Assembly: GCF_002094975.1 (NCBI RefSeq)
Contig: NZ_CP015283.1
Coordinates: 1,101,501 to 1,165,500 of the forward strand
Direction of reading: 5' to 3'
Length of the DNA: 64,000 nt
Source: Streptococcus salivarius
GTDB taxonomy: Bacteria; Bacillota; Bacilli; Lactobacillales; Streptococcaceae
Shown: piece after piece, positions 1 to 10,305 of the stretch
Layout of the letters: each line of letters starts with the position of its first letter
How positions within the stretch are numbered: the first letter of the stretch is position 1
Position numbers and translations under genes: made by a program
The notes under the pieces: model-generated
Seen by the model: only the letters and a program-made list of their open reading frames with translations
What the model was told of the DNA's origin: nothing
Database searches by the model: none

Positions 1-1485
1 GTCAATCCTAAGAGACTTGTCCCAAGAGGGTATGAAAAGGTTACTAAGCAAAAAGCGAGCTGGCGTAAGGCAAATGCTTGCTCATCCGTAATCTGTGAAA
101 TGCACCTCCGTGACTTCTCGATTTCAGAGACGTCTGGGGTTAAGAAGTCCTATAGAGGAACCTATCTAGGTGCTTGTCAGAAAGGGACTAGAAATGCCCA
201 TGGAGATGTGACTTGTTTTGATTACCTCAAACGTATGGGCTACAACTATGTCCAACTGCAACCAGTCTTTGATCACCATAAAACCTATGATAAAGATGGT
301 AAGCTTCTCTACAACTGGGGCTATGATCCTGAGAATTACAATGTTCCGGACCGTCAGTTTGCTGCTGATCAGAAGAATCCTGTGGCACCGATTTTAGAGC
401 TTAAGAGAATGATTCAGGCCTACCATGAGGCAGGAATTGGGGTCATCATGGATGTGGTATATAACCATACTTACTCTTCTTATAGCTCTCCGTTCCAACT
501 ATCTGTGCCGGCTTATTACTACCGTATGCATGACAATGGGTCTTTCCAAGATGGATCAGGCTGTGGAAATGAAACAGCCAGTGAAAAGGAAATGTACCGT
601 AAGTATATGATTGATTCTTTGACCTATTGGGCAGAAGAATTTGGAGTGGATGGTTTCCGCTTTGACCTCATGGGCTTACATGATGTCGAAACGATGAAAG
701 CCGTTCGTTCGGCTATGGATGATATTGATCCTAGGATTCTTCTTTATGGTGAAGGATGGGATATGGGAATTGGACTTCCTGTAGACCAAAAGGCCAAGAA
801 GGATAATGCAGCCTTGATGCCTAGAATCGGATTTTTCAATGACAATGCGCGTGATGCGGTCAAGGGAGCAGAGGTCTATGGGCACATCAGTAATGGCTAT
901 GTGTCTGGAGCTCCATTGGAAGATCAGATTGCCAAGAGTCTGCTTGGTAGCCGTGGTTTTGTAAACTACCTCATGCCTGGTCAGGTCCTCAACTATATCG
1001 AAGCGCATGACAACTACAATTTGAATGATTTGATGCACCATTTGCATCCACATGATTCGCCAGAGGATATTGAAAAACGTATCTACTTGGCTAATGCCCT
1101 CAATCTGACTATGCAGGGGATGTGTTTCATGCAATTGGGACAAGAATTCCAGCGTAGTAAGATGGTTGCAACAGGTGAAGATGGAAATTACACGGAAGCG
1201 GATGTTAAGCGTGCCATGAATAGCTACAATGCCCCTGATGCTGTTAATCAGGTGGATTGGAATCAAGTGACTCTTAAGAAAGACTTGGTTGCTAAAGTTG
1301 CCAAATTAATTGAGCGTAAGCAAACCGTACAAGAATTTTCATATCGTTCATATGCAGATATTTACGATAATCTCTATGTCGCAAAAGCTGAGTATGATTC
1401 AGGTATTGTTGAATTACATATTTCTGGAAAATTACGTAAGACTTTTGTGTTCGATAATATGAAAAAAGATTTGGAGATTTACTGA
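1..1485 (+). CDS. pulA: Type I pullulanase (debranching enzyme), 3' part only
   Basis: The reading frame is open from base 1, so this is the C-terminal part (about 494 residues) of a longer gene; the first ATG at 100 is internal. It is a GH13 alpha-1,6-debranching enzyme. The type I pullulanase signature YNWGYDP is encoded near 316-336. The four GH13 regions follow in order: DVVYNH (from 451), GFRFD with the nucleophile Asp at 664-666, GEGWD with the acid/base Glu at 751-753, and EAHDN with the third Asp at 1009-1011. The enzyme removes branches from glycogen, pullulan or limit dextrins, which suits its place before the glycogen genes. Whether it is secreted cannot be judged because the N-terminus is missing. 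Its stop codon lies inside the -35 box of the glgB promoter. Confidence 0.93.
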   Translation, partial: VNPKRLVPRGYEKVTKQKASWRKANACSSVICEMHLRDFSISETSGVKKSYRGTYLGACQKGTRNAHGDVTCFDYLKRMGYNYVQLQPVFDHHKTYDKDGKLLYNWGYDPENYNVPDRQFAADQKNPVAPILELKRMIQAYHEAGIGVIMDVVYNHTYSSYSSPFQLSVPAYYYRMHDNGSFQDGSGCGNETASEKEMYRKYMIDSLTYWAEEFGVDGFRFDLMGLHDVETMKAVRSAMDDIDPRILLYGEGWDMGIGLPVDQKAKKDNAALMPRIGFFNDNARDAVKGAEVYGHISNGYVSGAPLEDQIAKSLLGSRGFVNYLMPGQVLNYIEAHDNYNLNDLMHHLHPHDSPEDIEKRIYLANALNLTMQGMCFMQLGQEFQRSKMVATGEDGNYTEADVKRAMNSYNAPDAVNQVDWNQVTLKKDLVAKVAKLIERKQTVQEFSYRSYADIYDNLYVAKAEYDSGIVELHISGKLRKTFVFDNMKKDLEIY

Positions 1486-1510
1486 CAAGAATGTCAAAAA
1501 ATGTTATAAT
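1482..1510 (+). promoter_or_regulatory. Promoter of the glycogen operon (PglgB)
   Basis: The -35 box CTGACA (1482-1487) and the perfect -10 box TATAAT (1505-1510) are separated by 17 bases, with an extended -10 TG at 1502-1503. The -35 overlaps the pulA stop codon. The expected start is near 1517, giving a leader of about 138 bases before glgB. Confidence 0.85.
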
Positions 1511-1512
1511 AC

Positions 1513-1526
1513 AGTAAACGCTTACA
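1513..1526 (+). promoter_or_regulatory. Catabolite-responsive element (CcpA site) at the glgB start site
   Basis: AGTAAACGCTTACA matches the cre consensus TGWAANCGNTNWCA at 13 of 14 positions (first base A instead of T). It begins three bases after the -10 box and covers the expected transcription start, a position where CcpA binding normally represses. This implies glucose repression of the glycogen operon. Confidence 0.75.
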
Positions 1527-1547
1527 TAAGTGGTTTTGTTTACTTGT

Positions 1548-1629
1548 AAGCCCTATCGGTCTGAAGGGTTTTCTAGTGTATTTACATATATTTCAATGTT
1601 TTAATTTCTTGATAGTTAGAACTATCAAG
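1548..1629 (+). promoter_or_regulatory. Structured glgB leader: weak terminator-like hairpin and a perfect palindrome
   Basis: Two inverted repeats lie between promoter and RBS. The first pairs 1548-1554 with 1565-1571 (7 bp, one G-U, 10-base loop) and ends in four T residues, like a weak attenuator. The second is perfect: CTTGATAGTT (1608-1617) and AACTATCAAG (1620-1629) separated by AG, which could be an operator dyad or an RNA hairpin ending about 12 bases before the Shine-Dalgarno. Function is not known. Confidence 0.5.
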
Positions 1630-1654
1630 GCTAGTTTAAGAAAGGAGTGATGGT

Positions 1655-3535
1655 ATGAATCTCGATGAAGCCATGTACACATTTGGAACAGGTGAGAACT
1701 TCCACCTTCAGAATTATTTGGGTGTGCATGAATTAGAGGGAGAAGAAGGTTTTATCTTCCGTGTGTGGGCCCCTCATGCTGAGCAGATTCAGGTAATTGG
1801 AGATTTCACAGGTTGGTTTGATGAACCTCTGGATATGACCAAAAACCATATCGGTGTTTGGGAGGCAACTTCAGCTCTCCCAGAGGAAGGACAACTCTAT
1901 AAGTTCTTGGTGAAACGTAAGGGAGGTCAAGTCGTCGAAAAGATGGATCCTTTTGCGACTTACTTAGAGCCTCGTCCTGGAACAGGAGCTGTGATTCGTA
2001 AGAAGAAAACTAAGAAGTGGAAGGATGGCCTTTGGATGGGTCGTCGTAAACGCTTTGGTTTCCAAAAACGTCCGGTTAATATCTATGAAGCTCATGCATC
2101 ATCTTGGAAACTAAAAGAGGATGGTCAACCTTATACTTTCAAAGAATTGAAAGAAGAGTTGATTCCATATTTGGTTGAGATGAACTATACCCACGTGGAA
2201 TTCATGCCACTCATGGCTCATCCTCTTGGGATGAGTTGGGGTTACCAGCTTATGGGTTACTTTGCTTTTGAGCATACCTATGGCACACCAGAAGAATTTC
2301 AAGATTTCGTAGAAGCATGTCACCAGAATAATATCGGTGTCTTGGTAGACTGGGTCCCAGGTCACTATACACAGAATGACGATGCTTTGGCCTACTTCGA
2401 TGGTACACCAACTTTCGAATATCAGGATCATGATCGAGCTCATAACTATCGTTGGGGCGCACTTAACTTTGACTTAGGAAAAAATCAAGTTCAGTCTTTC
2501 CTTATTTCAAGTGCTCTTTACTGGATTGAAAATTATCATATCGATGGTATCCGAGTGGATGCAGTATCTAACATGCTCTATTTGGACTATGATGAAGGTC
2601 CATGGATGCCTAACAAGGACGGTGGAAATCGTAACTTGGAAGGCTACGGCTTCCTTCAAAAACTCAATCGTGAAATTAAAAAACGCTATCCAGATGTTAT
2701 GATGGTTGCGGAAGAATCAACTGCAGCAACGCCAATCACCCAACCGATTGAAGAAGGTGGTCTAGGTTTCGACTTCAAATGGAATATGGGTTGGATGAAC
2801 GATATCCTCAAATTCTACGCAGAAGATCCAGTTTACCGTCAGTATGACTTCAATCTGATGACCTTCAGTTTCATGTATTGCTTCAATGAAAACTATGTTC
2901 TACCTTTCTCACATGATGAAGTGGTTCATGGTAAGAAGAGCATGATGCATAAGATGTGGGGTGACCGCTATAATCAATTTGCTGGTCTTCGTAACCTCTA
3001 TGCTTACCAACTCTGTCACCCAGGTAAGAAATTGCTCTTTATGGGTTCTGAGTTTGGTCAATTCTTGGAGTGGAAGTTTGATTATCAACTCGAATGGGGT
3101 AATCTTGAAGATGAGATGAACCAGAAGATGCAGGCCTTTACTAGCCATATGAATGCTTTCTACAAGGACCATAAATCTCTCTGGCAGATTGATGATTCTT
3201 ACGATGGTATTGAGATTATCGATGCGGATAACCGTGCTGAAAGTGTTCTTTCCTTCATTCGTAAAGATGATAAAGGCGATAAGGGTGACTTCCTCGTCTG
3301 TGTCTTCAACCTAGCTCCAGTGGAACGTCAAAACTTCACTATTGGATTGCCAGTAGCTGGTATCTACCAAGAAGTGCTTAACACTGAGATGGAAGAATTC
3401 GGTGGCGTTTGGAAAGAAGGAAATCCTGAAACCCGTACCCAAAAAGCGAAGTGGAAGGACTATGAAAATACCCTTAGCTTCACCCTACCTGCTCTAGGAG
3501 CAAGTATCTGGCGTGTAAAACGTCGTTTGAAATAA
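1655..3535 (+). CDS. glgB: 1,4-alpha-glucan branching enzyme GlgB
   Basis: This 626-residue GH13 enzyme makes the alpha-1,6 branches of glycogen. An N-terminal CBM48-like beta domain (about residues 20-110, with FRVWAPHA and VIGDF) precedes the catalytic barrel. [19 protein letters not shown] (nucleophile D302), AEEST (352-356) and [10 protein letters not shown] are the four conserved regions. The length fits bacterial short-form GlgB. The ATG at 1655 has a strong SD (AAAGGAG, 1641-1647). It is the first gene after the cre-controlled promoter. A 190-base gap with hairpins separates it from glgC, so the downstream genes may be read through from here or have their own control. Confidence 0.97.
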   Translation: MNLDEAMYTFGTGENFHLQNYLGVHELEGEEGFIFRVWAPHAEQIQVIGDFTGWFDEPLDMTKNHIGVWEATSALPEEGQLYKFLVKRKGGQVVEKMDPFATYLEPRPGTGAVIRKKKTKKWKDGLWMGRRKRFGFQKRPVNIYEAHASSWKLKEDGQPYTFKELKEELIPYLVEMNYTHVEFMPLMAHPLGMSWGYQLMGYFAFEHTYGTPEEFQDFVEACHQNNIGVLVDWVPGHYTQNDDALAYFDGTPTFEYQDHDRAHNYRWGALNFDLGKNQVQSFLISSALYWIENYHIDGIRVDAVSNMLYLDYDEGPWMPNKDGGNRNLEGYGFLQKLNREIKKRYPDVMMVAEESTAATPITQPIEEGGLGFDFKWNMGWMNDILKFYAEDPVYRQYDFNLMTFSFMYCFNENYVLPFSHDEVVHGKKSMMHKMWGDRYNQFAGLRNLYAYQLCHPGKKLLFMGSEFGQFLEWKFDYQLEWGNLEDEMNQKMQAFTSHMNAFYKDHKSLWQIDDSYDGIEIIDADNRAESVLSFIRKDDKGDKGDFLVCVFNLAPVERQNFTIGLPVAGIYQEVLNTEMEEFGGVWKEGNPETRTQKAKWKDYENTLSFTLPALGASIWRVKRRLK

Positions 3536-3549
3536 AGGGTAGACTTAAA

Positions 3550-3698
3550 CGTGTACACGATTTGTTTTTCGGGGTGATAGATAGAAAATCACAATTCTAA
3601 GATGCTTTTGATTTTCGAACTGTTACTATTAGTGAAAAACTTACTTTAATTGTCATAATCAGTTTCGACTGATTATCTCGTCATCCTTTTTGGGATGA
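3550..3698 (+). promoter_or_regulatory. glgB-glgC gap with a perfect TTCG hairpin and a second hairpin
   Basis: The gap holds a 10-base palindrome CGTGTACACG (3550-3559). A perfect 9-bp stem follows, ATAATCAGT (3655-3663) with ACTGATTAT (3668-3676), closed by a TTCG tetraloop. A second stem pairs 3681-3686 with 3693-3698. Neither stem is followed by a T-run, so they are not ordinary terminators; RNA processing or stabilisation of the glgCDA segment is possible. I see no convincing promoter here. Confidence 0.5.
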
Positions 3699-3725
3699 AA
3701 CTAAAAATCATGAGGGGGACTATTC

Positions 3726-4868
3726 ATGAAAAATGAAATGTTGGCTTTGATCCTTGCTGGTGGGCAAGGAACTCGTCTTGGAAAATTGACCCAAAGTATT
3801 GCCAAACCAGCTGTTCAGTTTGGTGGACGCTACCGTATCATTGACTTTGGTTTGTCAAACTGTGCCAATTCAGGGATTAACAATGTTGGTGTCATTACAC
3901 AGTATCAACCACTTGCTTTGAACAACCATATCGGAAATGGTTCAAGTTGGGGCTTGGATGGTGTTAACTCTGGTGTATCAATTCTTCAACCTTACTCAGC
4001 TAGTGAAGGTAATCGTTGGTTTGAAGGTATCAGCCACGCTATTTACCAAAACATTGACTATATCGACAGCATCAATCCTGAATACGTTTTAATCTTGTCT
4101 GGTGACCATATTTACAAGATGGACTATGATGATATGCTCCAAGCACACAAAGACAACAACGCGAGTCTTACTGTAGCAGTTCTTGATGTACCACTTAAGG
4201 AAGCTAGCCGTTTCGGTATCATGAACACTGACGCTAATAACCGTATCGTCGAATTTGAAGAAAAACCTGAAAATCCTAAATCAACTAAGGCATCAATGGG
4301 TATTTACATCTTTGACTGGAAACGTCTTCGCAACATGTTGGTTTCAGCTGAAAAGAGTGCCGTTGATATGTCAGACTTTGGTAAGAACGTTATCCCAGCT
4401 TATCTTGAAACAGGTGAAAGCGTCTTTGCTTATGAATTTGAAGGCTATTGGAAAGACGTAGGTACCATCGAATCCCTTTGGGAAGCAAACATGGAGTACA
4501 TTTCTCCTGAAAATGCCTTGGATAGTCGTAACCGTCAATGGAAAATTTACTCACGTAACGTGATTGCTCCACCAAACTTCTTTGGTGAACATGCCCATGT
4601 TGAGGATTCCCTTGTAGTCGACGGTTCAATAGTTGATGGAACTGTTAAACATTCTGTGCTTTCAACAAGTGCGCAAATCCGTGAAGGAGCAGTTGTTGAG
4701 GATTCAGTAATCATGAGTGGTGCAGTCATTGGTAAAGGTGCAAAAATTAAACGTGCTATTATCGGTGAAGGTGCACACATTTCTGAGGGTGTGGAAATTG
4801 ACGGTACAGAAGAAGTGCAAGTCGTAGGATACAATGAAGTAGTGGGGGTACCAAAAGATGAAGATTGA
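3726..4868 (+). CDS. glgC: Glucose-1-phosphate adenylyltransferase, catalytic subunit GlgC
   Basis: GlgC (380 residues) makes ADP-glucose from ATP and glucose-1-phosphate, the committed step of glycogen synthesis. The nucleotidyltransferase motif GGQGTRL (12-18), K27 in the KPAV segment and the substrate motif [10 protein letters not shown] are all present. The C-terminal third has the hexapeptide repeats of a left-handed beta-helix. A GAGGGGG SD precedes the ATG. The gene overlaps glgD by 11 bases, indicating translational coupling. Low-GC bacteria usually pair GlgC with a related but degenerate GlgD, as here. Confidence 0.97.
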   Translation: MKNEMLALILAGGQGTRLGKLTQSIAKPAVQFGGRYRIIDFGLSNCANSGINNVGVITQYQPLALNNHIGNGSSWGLDGVNSGVSILQPYSASEGNRWFEGISHAIYQNIDYIDSINPEYVLILSGDHIYKMDYDDMLQAHKDNNASLTVAVLDVPLKEASRFGIMNTDANNRIVEFEEKPENPKSTKASMGIYIFDWKRLRNMLVSAEKSAVDMSDFGKNVIPAYLETGESVFAYEFEGYWKDVGTIESLWEANMEYISPENALDSRNRQWKIYSRNVIAPPNFFGEHAHVEDSLVVDGSIVDGTVKHSVLSTSAQIREGAVVEDSVIMSGAVIGKGAKIKRAIIGEGAHISEGVEIDGTEEVQVVGYNEVVGVPKDED

Positions 4869-5994
4869 TAAATATTCTGCAATTCTAGGAAATACCGTAG
4901 GATTCCATGACATGGATGGTTTGACTGAGCACCGTCCTATTGCCACCCTACCATTTGGTGGAAAATATCGCCTCATCGACTTCCCATTGTCTAACTTGGC
5001 TAACGCTGGTATCCGTAGCGTCTTTGGTATCTTCCAAAACGAAAACATCAGTTCTGTTTTCGACCACATTCGTTCAGGTCGTGAGTGGGGCTTGTCAACA
5101 CTCCTCAGCCACTACTACCTTGGTATTTATAACACTCCAGTTGAAAGTTCAACTGTTGATGAAGAATACTATCGTCAAATTTTGACTTACCTTAAACGTT
5201 CAGGTTCAGACCAAACGGTAGCGCTTAACAGTGATGTTTTGGTCAACATTGATCTTAACCAAGTTTTCCACCTCCACAATACAACAGAACAAAAAGTTAC
5301 TGTGGTCTACAAAAAACTTCCTAAAGAACTCATTTCAGATGTAAACAGCATTTTGGAAATTGATGAATCTGACAAAGTGCTTAGCCATGAGCTCTTCCAG
5401 GGTGGAGATAAAGAAGCTTACAATATGTCTACAGACATCTTTGTTGTGGATACACCATTCTTGATTGCAAAATTGGAAGAAGAAGCAGCTAAAGAAGAAC
5501 CACGTAAGCTTCGTTATGTACTTCGTGATTTGGCAGTTGCTGAAAATGCTTTTGCTTACGAGTACACTGGTTACCTTTCAAATATCCACTCAGTGAAAGC
5601 ATACTTTGATGCTAACTTGGATATGTTGGAATCACACAAATTCTATAAACTTTTTGCACCAAACCAAAAAGTTTATACAAAAGTTAAAAATGAAGAGCCA
5701 ACATACTATTCAGACTCTTCAGAAGTTAAGCTTTCACAATTTGCATCTGGTTCGATTGTACGAGGAAAAGTTGAGAACTCAGTGATTTCACGTAATGTTG
5801 ATTTGTCTGAAGGTTCTAGTGTGAGCCATTCAATTCTCTTCCCACGTGTTAAAGTTGCCAAGGGCGCGACAGTTGAATACGCTATTGTGGATAAAGGTGT
5901 TGAAATTGCTGAAGGTGTTACGATTCGAGGTACAGAAAACAACCCAGTTGTCATCAAAAAAGGTAGCGTTGTAACAGAGGATATTGTACGATGA
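4858..5994 (+). CDS. glgD: ADP-glucose pyrophosphorylase regulatory subunit GlgD
   Basis: GlgD (378 residues) is a GlgC paralogue that forms the GlgC/GlgD heteromer and raises its activity. The fold is clearly shared ([21 protein letters not shown], beta-helix C-terminus). The catalytic glycine loop is replaced by [12 protein letters not shown], and the conserved KPAV Lys region reads RPIA. This fits the known non-catalytic role of GlgD. It begins inside glgC (11-base overlap) and ends in a 4-base ATGA overlap with glgA, so the three genes are one translationally coupled unit. Confidence 0.95.
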   Translation: MKIDKYSAILGNTVGFHDMDGLTEHRPIATLPFGGKYRLIDFPLSNLANAGIRSVFGIFQNENISSVFDHIRSGREWGLSTLLSHYYLGIYNTPVESSTVDEEYYRQILTYLKRSGSDQTVALNSDVLVNIDLNQVFHLHNTTEQKVTVVYKKLPKELISDVNSILEIDESDKVLSHELFQGGDKEAYNMSTDIFVVDTPFLIAKLEEEAAKEEPRKLRYVLRDLAVAENAFAYEYTGYLSNIHSVKAYFDANLDMLESHKFYKLFAPNQKVYTKVKNEEPTYYSDSSEVKLSQFASGSIVRGKVENSVISRNVDLSEGSSVSHSILFPRVKVAKGATVEYAIVDKGVEIAEGVTIRGTENNPVVIKKGSVVTEDIVR

Positions 5995-7421
5995 AAATTT
6001 TATTTGTAGCAGCAGAGGGTGCTCCTTTCGCTAAAACTGGCGGTTTGGGTGACGTTATCGGTGCTCTTCCTAAATCTCTAGTCAAAAATGGTCACGAAGT
6101 TGCCGTAATTCTCCCATATTATGATGTGGTTTCGGCTAAATTTGGCGATCAGGTTGAAGACCTTGGCTTCTTCTATACAAATGTTGGTTGGCGTCGTCAA
6201 TATGTCGGCATCAAGAAAATCGTTCGCGATGGTGTGACTTTCTACTTCATTGATAATGAGCAGTATTTCAACCGTGGTACGGTATACGGTGAGTGGGACG
6301 ATGGTGAGCGTTTCGGCTTCTTCCAAATGGCTGCCCTTGAGTTGATGGAAAAAGTGGACTTTATTCCAGATATTCTCCATGCTCATGACTACCACACAGG
6401 CATGATTCCATTCCTTCTTAAGGAAAAATACCATTGGATTCAAGCTTACCAAGGTATTAAGACAGTCTTCACTATCCACAATATTGAGTTCCAAGGTCAA
6501 TTTGACAGTGGTATGCTTTGGGAAATCTTTGGTGTTGGTTACGAGCGTTATGCTGATGGTACCCTCCGTTGGAATGATTGCCTCAACTGGATGAAAGCAG
6601 CTGTTCTTTACGCAGACCGTGTCACAACAGTTTCACCATCATATGCTGGTGAAATCCAAACACCTGAATTTGGTAAAGGCCTTGATCAAATCATGCGCAT
6701 GGAATCTGGTAAGTTATCTGGTATTGTTAATGGTATCGATACGGACCTCCTTGATCCAGAAACAGATACTCACATTCCTTATCATTTCTCAGTGGATGAT
6801 TTGTCAGGTAAAGCCAAAGACAAGGCAGCTCTTCAAGATCGTGTTGGACTTCCAGTTCGTGAAGACGTTCCATTGATTGGTATTGTCTCTCGTTTGACTG
6901 ACCAAAAAGGTTTCGATTTGGTGGTAAATGAACTTCACAACATCTTGCAACATGATGTTCAGATTGTTCTTTTGGGTACTGGTTATAGCGACTATGAGAA
7001 TTCTTTCTCTTGGTTCGCTCATGCTTACCCAGAAAAAATGTCTGCCAACATTACTTTCAACTTAGAGTTGGCTCAACAAATTTATGCTGGTTGTGACATT
7101 TTCCTTATGCCTTCAGCCTTTGAACCATGTGGCCTCTCTCAAATGATGTCTATGCGCTATGGTACCTTGCCAGTGGTTAGTGAGGTTGGTGGTCTTCGTG
7201 ACACCGTTGAACCTTACAACCCTGTGACAGGCTCAGGTACAGGCTTCTCATTTGGTAACTTCTCAGGTTACTGGATGGTTCAAACCCTTGAAAAAGCTCT
7301 CGATGTTTACGAAAACAACGCTGATGCTTGGAAACAACTCCAGCACAATGCGATGACACGTGACTTCTCATGGGATACAGCAAGTTTGGCATATGTTGAT
7401 TTGTACAAACAATTAGTATAA
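5991..7421 (+). CDS. glgA: Glycogen synthase GlgA
   Basis: GlgA (476 residues, standard bacterial length) is a GT5 glycosyltransferase that adds glucose from ADP-glucose to the non-reducing end of glycogen. The N-terminal KTGGLGDV motif (from K15) is the ADP-glucose binding signature of the family. [17 protein letters not shown] and VNGID follow, and the C-terminal [14 protein letters not shown] segment is the conserved donor-site loop. The ATG overlaps the glgD stop (ATGA). An AGAGGA sequence about 12 bases upstream is the likely RBS. Confidence 0.97.
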   Translation: MKILFVAAEGAPFAKTGGLGDVIGALPKSLVKNGHEVAVILPYYDVVSAKFGDQVEDLGFFYTNVGWRRQYVGIKKIVRDGVTFYFIDNEQYFNRGTVYGEWDDGERFGFFQMAALELMEKVDFIPDILHAHDYHTGMIPFLLKEKYHWIQAYQGIKTVFTIHNIEFQGQFDSGMLWEIFGVGYERYADGTLRWNDCLNWMKAAVLYADRVTTVSPSYAGEIQTPEFGKGLDQIMRMESGKLSGIVNGIDTDLLDPETDTHIPYHFSVDDLSGKAKDKAALQDRVGLPVREDVPLIGIVSRLTDQKGFDLVVNELHNILQHDVQIVLLGTGYSDYENSFSWFAHAYPEKMSANITFNLELAQQIYAGCDIFLMPSAFEPCGLSQMMSMRYGTLPVVSEVGGLRDTVEPYNPVTGSGTGFSFGNFSGYWMVQTLEKALDVYENNADAWKQLQHNAMTRDFSWDTASLAYVDLYKQLV

Positions 7422-7426
7422 TTCCA

Positions 7427-7460
7427 AAGATAACTTTTCTCGCAAGGGAAAAGTTATCTT
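7427..7460 (+). terminator. Strong hairpin after glgA without a clear T-run
   Basis: A perfect 13-bp stem (7427-7439 with 7448-7460) with an 8-base loop begins five bases after the glgA stop. What follows is CGTGTAAAG rather than a T-run, so it may be a leaky terminator or a 3'-end protector that leaves some readthrough into glgP. Confidence 0.6.
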
Positions 7461-7466
7461 CGTGTA

Positions 7467-7487
7467 AAGCGTTTGAAAACGCTTCTA
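7467..7487 (+). promoter_or_regulatory. LacI/CcpA-type dyad upstream of glgP
   Basis: AAGCGTTT (7467-7474) and AAACGCTT (7477-7484) form a perfect dyad with a two-base centre. The overlapping TGAAAACGCTTCTA (7474-7487) matches the cre consensus at 12 of 14 positions. It lies about 87 bases upstream of the glgP -10, consistent with CcpA or a MalR-like LacI-family regulator; which one is unknown. Confidence 0.5.
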
Positions 7488-7570
7488 AAATTATTTAGCC
7501 CCTAAGTTTTGCTTGGCAGAGATTATAGAGAAAGCGTCTAAAAGTCTGAATAGAAGAATAACTCTAATCG

Positions 7571-7579
7571 TGTTATAAT
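7571..7579 (+). promoter_or_regulatory. Extended -10 promoter of glgP
   Basis: TGTTATAAT (7571-7579) is a perfect extended -10. No good -35 is seen 17 bases upstream. The resulting leader of about 160 bases contains a small dyad, ACTGT (7587-7591) with ACAGT (7596-7600), at the expected start site. The rest of the 7488-7746 gap shows nothing else. Confidence 0.65.
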
Positions 7580-7746
7580 ATAATTGACTGTTTTGACAGT
7601 TTTGTAAATAAAGATTTTGAAATGTCTGTTTCGAATCTTGTCTGGCAAGGTTTGGAAGTTTGAGTAAAATTTCCAATTCCCTCTTATCTGAATAGATACC
7701 TGTAAGAAGTGTATTGAAGATAAGGAAGTAGTAAGAAAGGATTTCT

Positions 7747-10152
7747 ATGCAACTCGAAAATTTAACAAAAGAACAATTCATCCGTGACTTTAAGGATACT
7801 CTCCATCAAGAGCAGTTGATTAAAGTTGCTAAGGCCACACCAACGGAGATTTTTACTGCCTTGGCTGGTTTGATCCGTAAATATTACACAAATACATGGA
7901 TTGAACGTAACCATGCACTTTCAGACAATCAAGAAAAAATTGCTTACTACTTCTCGATTGAATTTCTTTCAGGTCGTATGTTGGAAACTAACCTTCTCAA
8001 CCTTGGTATTCTTGACCTTGTTAAAGAGGGATTCGCAGAACTTGATATTGACTTCCGTGAAGTTGTAGAAGCTGAGCATGACATGGCACTTGGTAATGGT
8101 GGTCTTGGTCGTTTGGCTGCTGCCTTCATGGATTCACTTGCGACTACTGGTTATCCTGGTTTTGGTAACGGTCTTCGTTACCGCTATGGACTATTTAAAC
8201 AACGTATTGTTGATGGTTACCAGGTGGAATTACCAGATGGTTGGTTTGGTTCTACAGGTAATGTTTGGGAAACACGTAAAGACCACGATATTGTCTATGT
8301 GAAACTCTTTGGTGATGTGGTTCTTGAAAGCAATGAAGATGGTCGCTTTGTCCCAACTTATAAGAATGCTCAAGTCCTTCGTGCCGTACCTTATGATGTG
8401 CCGCAAATTGGTTATAAAAATGGTGTGATTAACAATCTTCGCCTTTGGGATGTTGAAATTCCTGAAGAATATGAGTTGGATTACCCAACATTGGAAGCAC
8501 GCCGTCGTGTGAAAGATATTACTGCCATTCTTTATCCAGATGATTCAACAATTGAAGGTAAAAAATTGCGTTTGGTTCAAGAGTACTTCATGACAAGTGC
8601 CGGTCTCCAAACAATCATCAAATCTTACCTCAAGATGGGCTTGCCATTGAAAGATATCCACGAAAAAGTATCTGTTCACATCAATGATACCCACCCTGCG
8701 GTTGCACCAGCTGAATTTATGCGTCTTCTCCTTGATGAATATGGTCTTTCATGGGAAGATGCTTGGAATGCGACTGTTAAGACTATGAGCTACACTAACC
8801 ACACTATTCTTCAAGAAGCCCTTGAAAAATGGGATCAACAGCTCTTCAAACGTGTCCTTCCACGTGTTTACCAAATCATCTTGGAAATCGACAACCGTTA
8901 CATTGCTGAAATGGCTGGACGTGGTATTGCTGCGGATGTTATCGAACGTACTCGTATCGTTAAGGATGGTCAAGTTCATATGGCTAACTTGGCTATCATC
9001 GGTGGTCACTCAGTTAACGGGGTTGCCAAACTTCATACCGAACTTCTTAAAGAAGATACACTTCACGATTTCTATACTATTTATCCTGAAAAATTCAATA
9101 ACAAGACAAATGGTATCGTTCAACGTCGTTGGACACAAATTGCAGCTCCTGAACTTTCAGCAGCCATTGATGACGTGATTGGTGATGGTTGGCGTAACGA
9201 CATCCATGAGCTTGAAAATCTTACAACTTACTTGGATGACAAGGAAGTCTTGAACCAGTTCTATCAAGTTAAGAAGACTGCTAAACAACGTTTGGCAGAC
9301 TACATCAAAGAAACAACAGGCCTAGAAGTGTCTACAGATACTATCTTTGATGTTCAAGTGAAACGTCTTCACGCTTACAAACGTCAATTGCTTAACCTTC
9401 TCCACATCATCAAACTTTATTGGGATCTGAAAGATAATCCAGATAAAGACATGGTACCTCGTGTATTCATCTTTGGTGCCAAAGCTGCCCCTGGTTATCA
9501 CTTCGCTAAATCTGTTATCAAACTTATCAACGAAGTTGCCAATCTTGTTAACAATGATGAAAGCCTCCAAGGAAAACTTAAAGTGGTCTTCCTTGAAAAC
9601 TACCGTGTCAGCCTTGCGGAACTTATCATTCCAGCAGCAGATGTCTCTGAACAAATCTCATTGGCTTCTAAAGAAGCATCTGGTACCTCAAACATGAAAT
9701 TCATGATGACTGGTGCTATTACCTTGGCAACACTTGACGGTGCCAACATTGAAATCAAGGACGAAGTAGGCGATGAGAATGTTGTTATCTTCGGTATGGA
9801 CAAGGACGAAGTTTATGAACACTATGCACGTCACGATTACTACTCTCGTGCAGTTTATGAAAATAACACAGTCATTCGTCGTGTCGTCGATACTTTTGTT
9901 AACGGTACGATTCCAAATGCTCAAGCTGAAGGTACTGAAATTTACGAAGCCCTCATCACCCACAACGATGAGTACTTCCTCTTGGAAGACTTCGCTGCTT
10001 ATGTAGAAGCTCAAGAGAAAATCGATGCACTTTATCGTGATCATGACAAGTGGGCACGTATGAGCTTGGCTAATATTGCTAAATCTCATAAATTCACTTC
10101 GGATGATACGATTACAGAGTATGCTAAAGAAATTTGGGAATTGAAAAAATAG
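7747..10152 (+). CDS. glgP: Glycogen/maltodextrin phosphorylase
   Basis: This 801-residue GT35 enzyme releases glucose-1-phosphate from glycogen or maltodextrin ends. The PLP-binding motif EASGTSNMKFMM places the cofactor lysine at K651, in the usual C-terminal position. Other family blocks include GNGGLGRLAAAF near residue 120 and VQVKRLHAYKRQLLN near 540. The ATG at 7747 follows AAAGGA. It closes the glycogen cluster and has its own promoter, so breakdown can be controlled separately from synthesis. Substrate preference (glycogen versus maltodextrin, GlgP versus MalP) cannot be read from sequence; the neighbourhood favours glycogen. Confidence 0.96.
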   Translation: MQLENLTKEQFIRDFKDTLHQEQLIKVAKATPTEIFTALAGLIRKYYTNTWIERNHALSDNQEKIAYYFSIEFLSGRMLETNLLNLGILDLVKEGFAELDIDFREVVEAEHDMALGNGGLGRLAAAFMDSLATTGYPGFGNGLRYRYGLFKQRIVDGYQVELPDGWFGSTGNVWETRKDHDIVYVKLFGDVVLESNEDGRFVPTYKNAQVLRAVPYDVPQIGYKNGVINNLRLWDVEIPEEYELDYPTLEARRRVKDITAILYPDDSTIEGKKLRLVQEYFMTSAGLQTIIKSYLKMGLPLKDIHEKVSVHINDTHPAVAPAEFMRLLLDEYGLSWEDAWNATVKTMSYTNHTILQEALEKWDQQLFKRVLPRVYQIILEIDNRYIAEMAGRGIAADVIERTRIVKDGQVHMANLAIIGGHSVNGVAKLHTELLKEDTLHDFYTIYPEKFNNKTNGIVQRRWTQIAAPELSAAIDDVIGDGWRNDIHELENLTTYLDDKEVLNQFYQVKKTAKQRLADYIKETTGLEVSTDTIFDVQVKRLHAYKRQLLNLLHIIKLYWDLKDNPDKDMVPRVFIFGAKAAPGYHFAKSVIKLINEVANLVNNDESLQGKLKVVFLENYRVSLAELIIPAADVSEQISLASKEASGTSNMKFMMTGAITLATLDGANIEIKDEVGDENVVIFGMDKDEVYEHYARHDYYSRAVYENNTVIRRVVDTFVNGTIPNAQAEGTEIYEALITHNDEYFLLEDFAAYVEAQEKIDALYRDHDKWARMSLANIAKSHKFTSDDTITEYAKEIWELKK

Positions 10153-10174
10153 GCGATAGCTTATGAATCACAAA

Positions 10175-10216
10175 AAAGATAGCGACTAGAAATGGTCGTT
10201 GTCTTTTATTTTTTTA
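10175..10216 (+). terminator. Terminator after glgP
   Basis: An imperfect stem (AAAAGATAGCGAC arm from 10175, GGTCGTTGTCTTTT arm to 10207) is followed by a T-rich tail to 10216. It is a standard intrinsic terminator. Confidence 0.85.
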
Positions 10217-10305
10217 AGAAGAGAGATGACTGAGACAGATAAGCAGCATTTAGAGTGTCTGTTACAGTAGGAGTTTGTCCCTAGCTTAATCCAAGCCCTT
10301 AAAAC

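Noticed and set aside
3550..3559. CGTGTACACG palindrome as a terminator for glgB
   Set aside because: The stem is too short and has almost no loop; the following T-rich stretch is interrupted, and the operon most likely continues.
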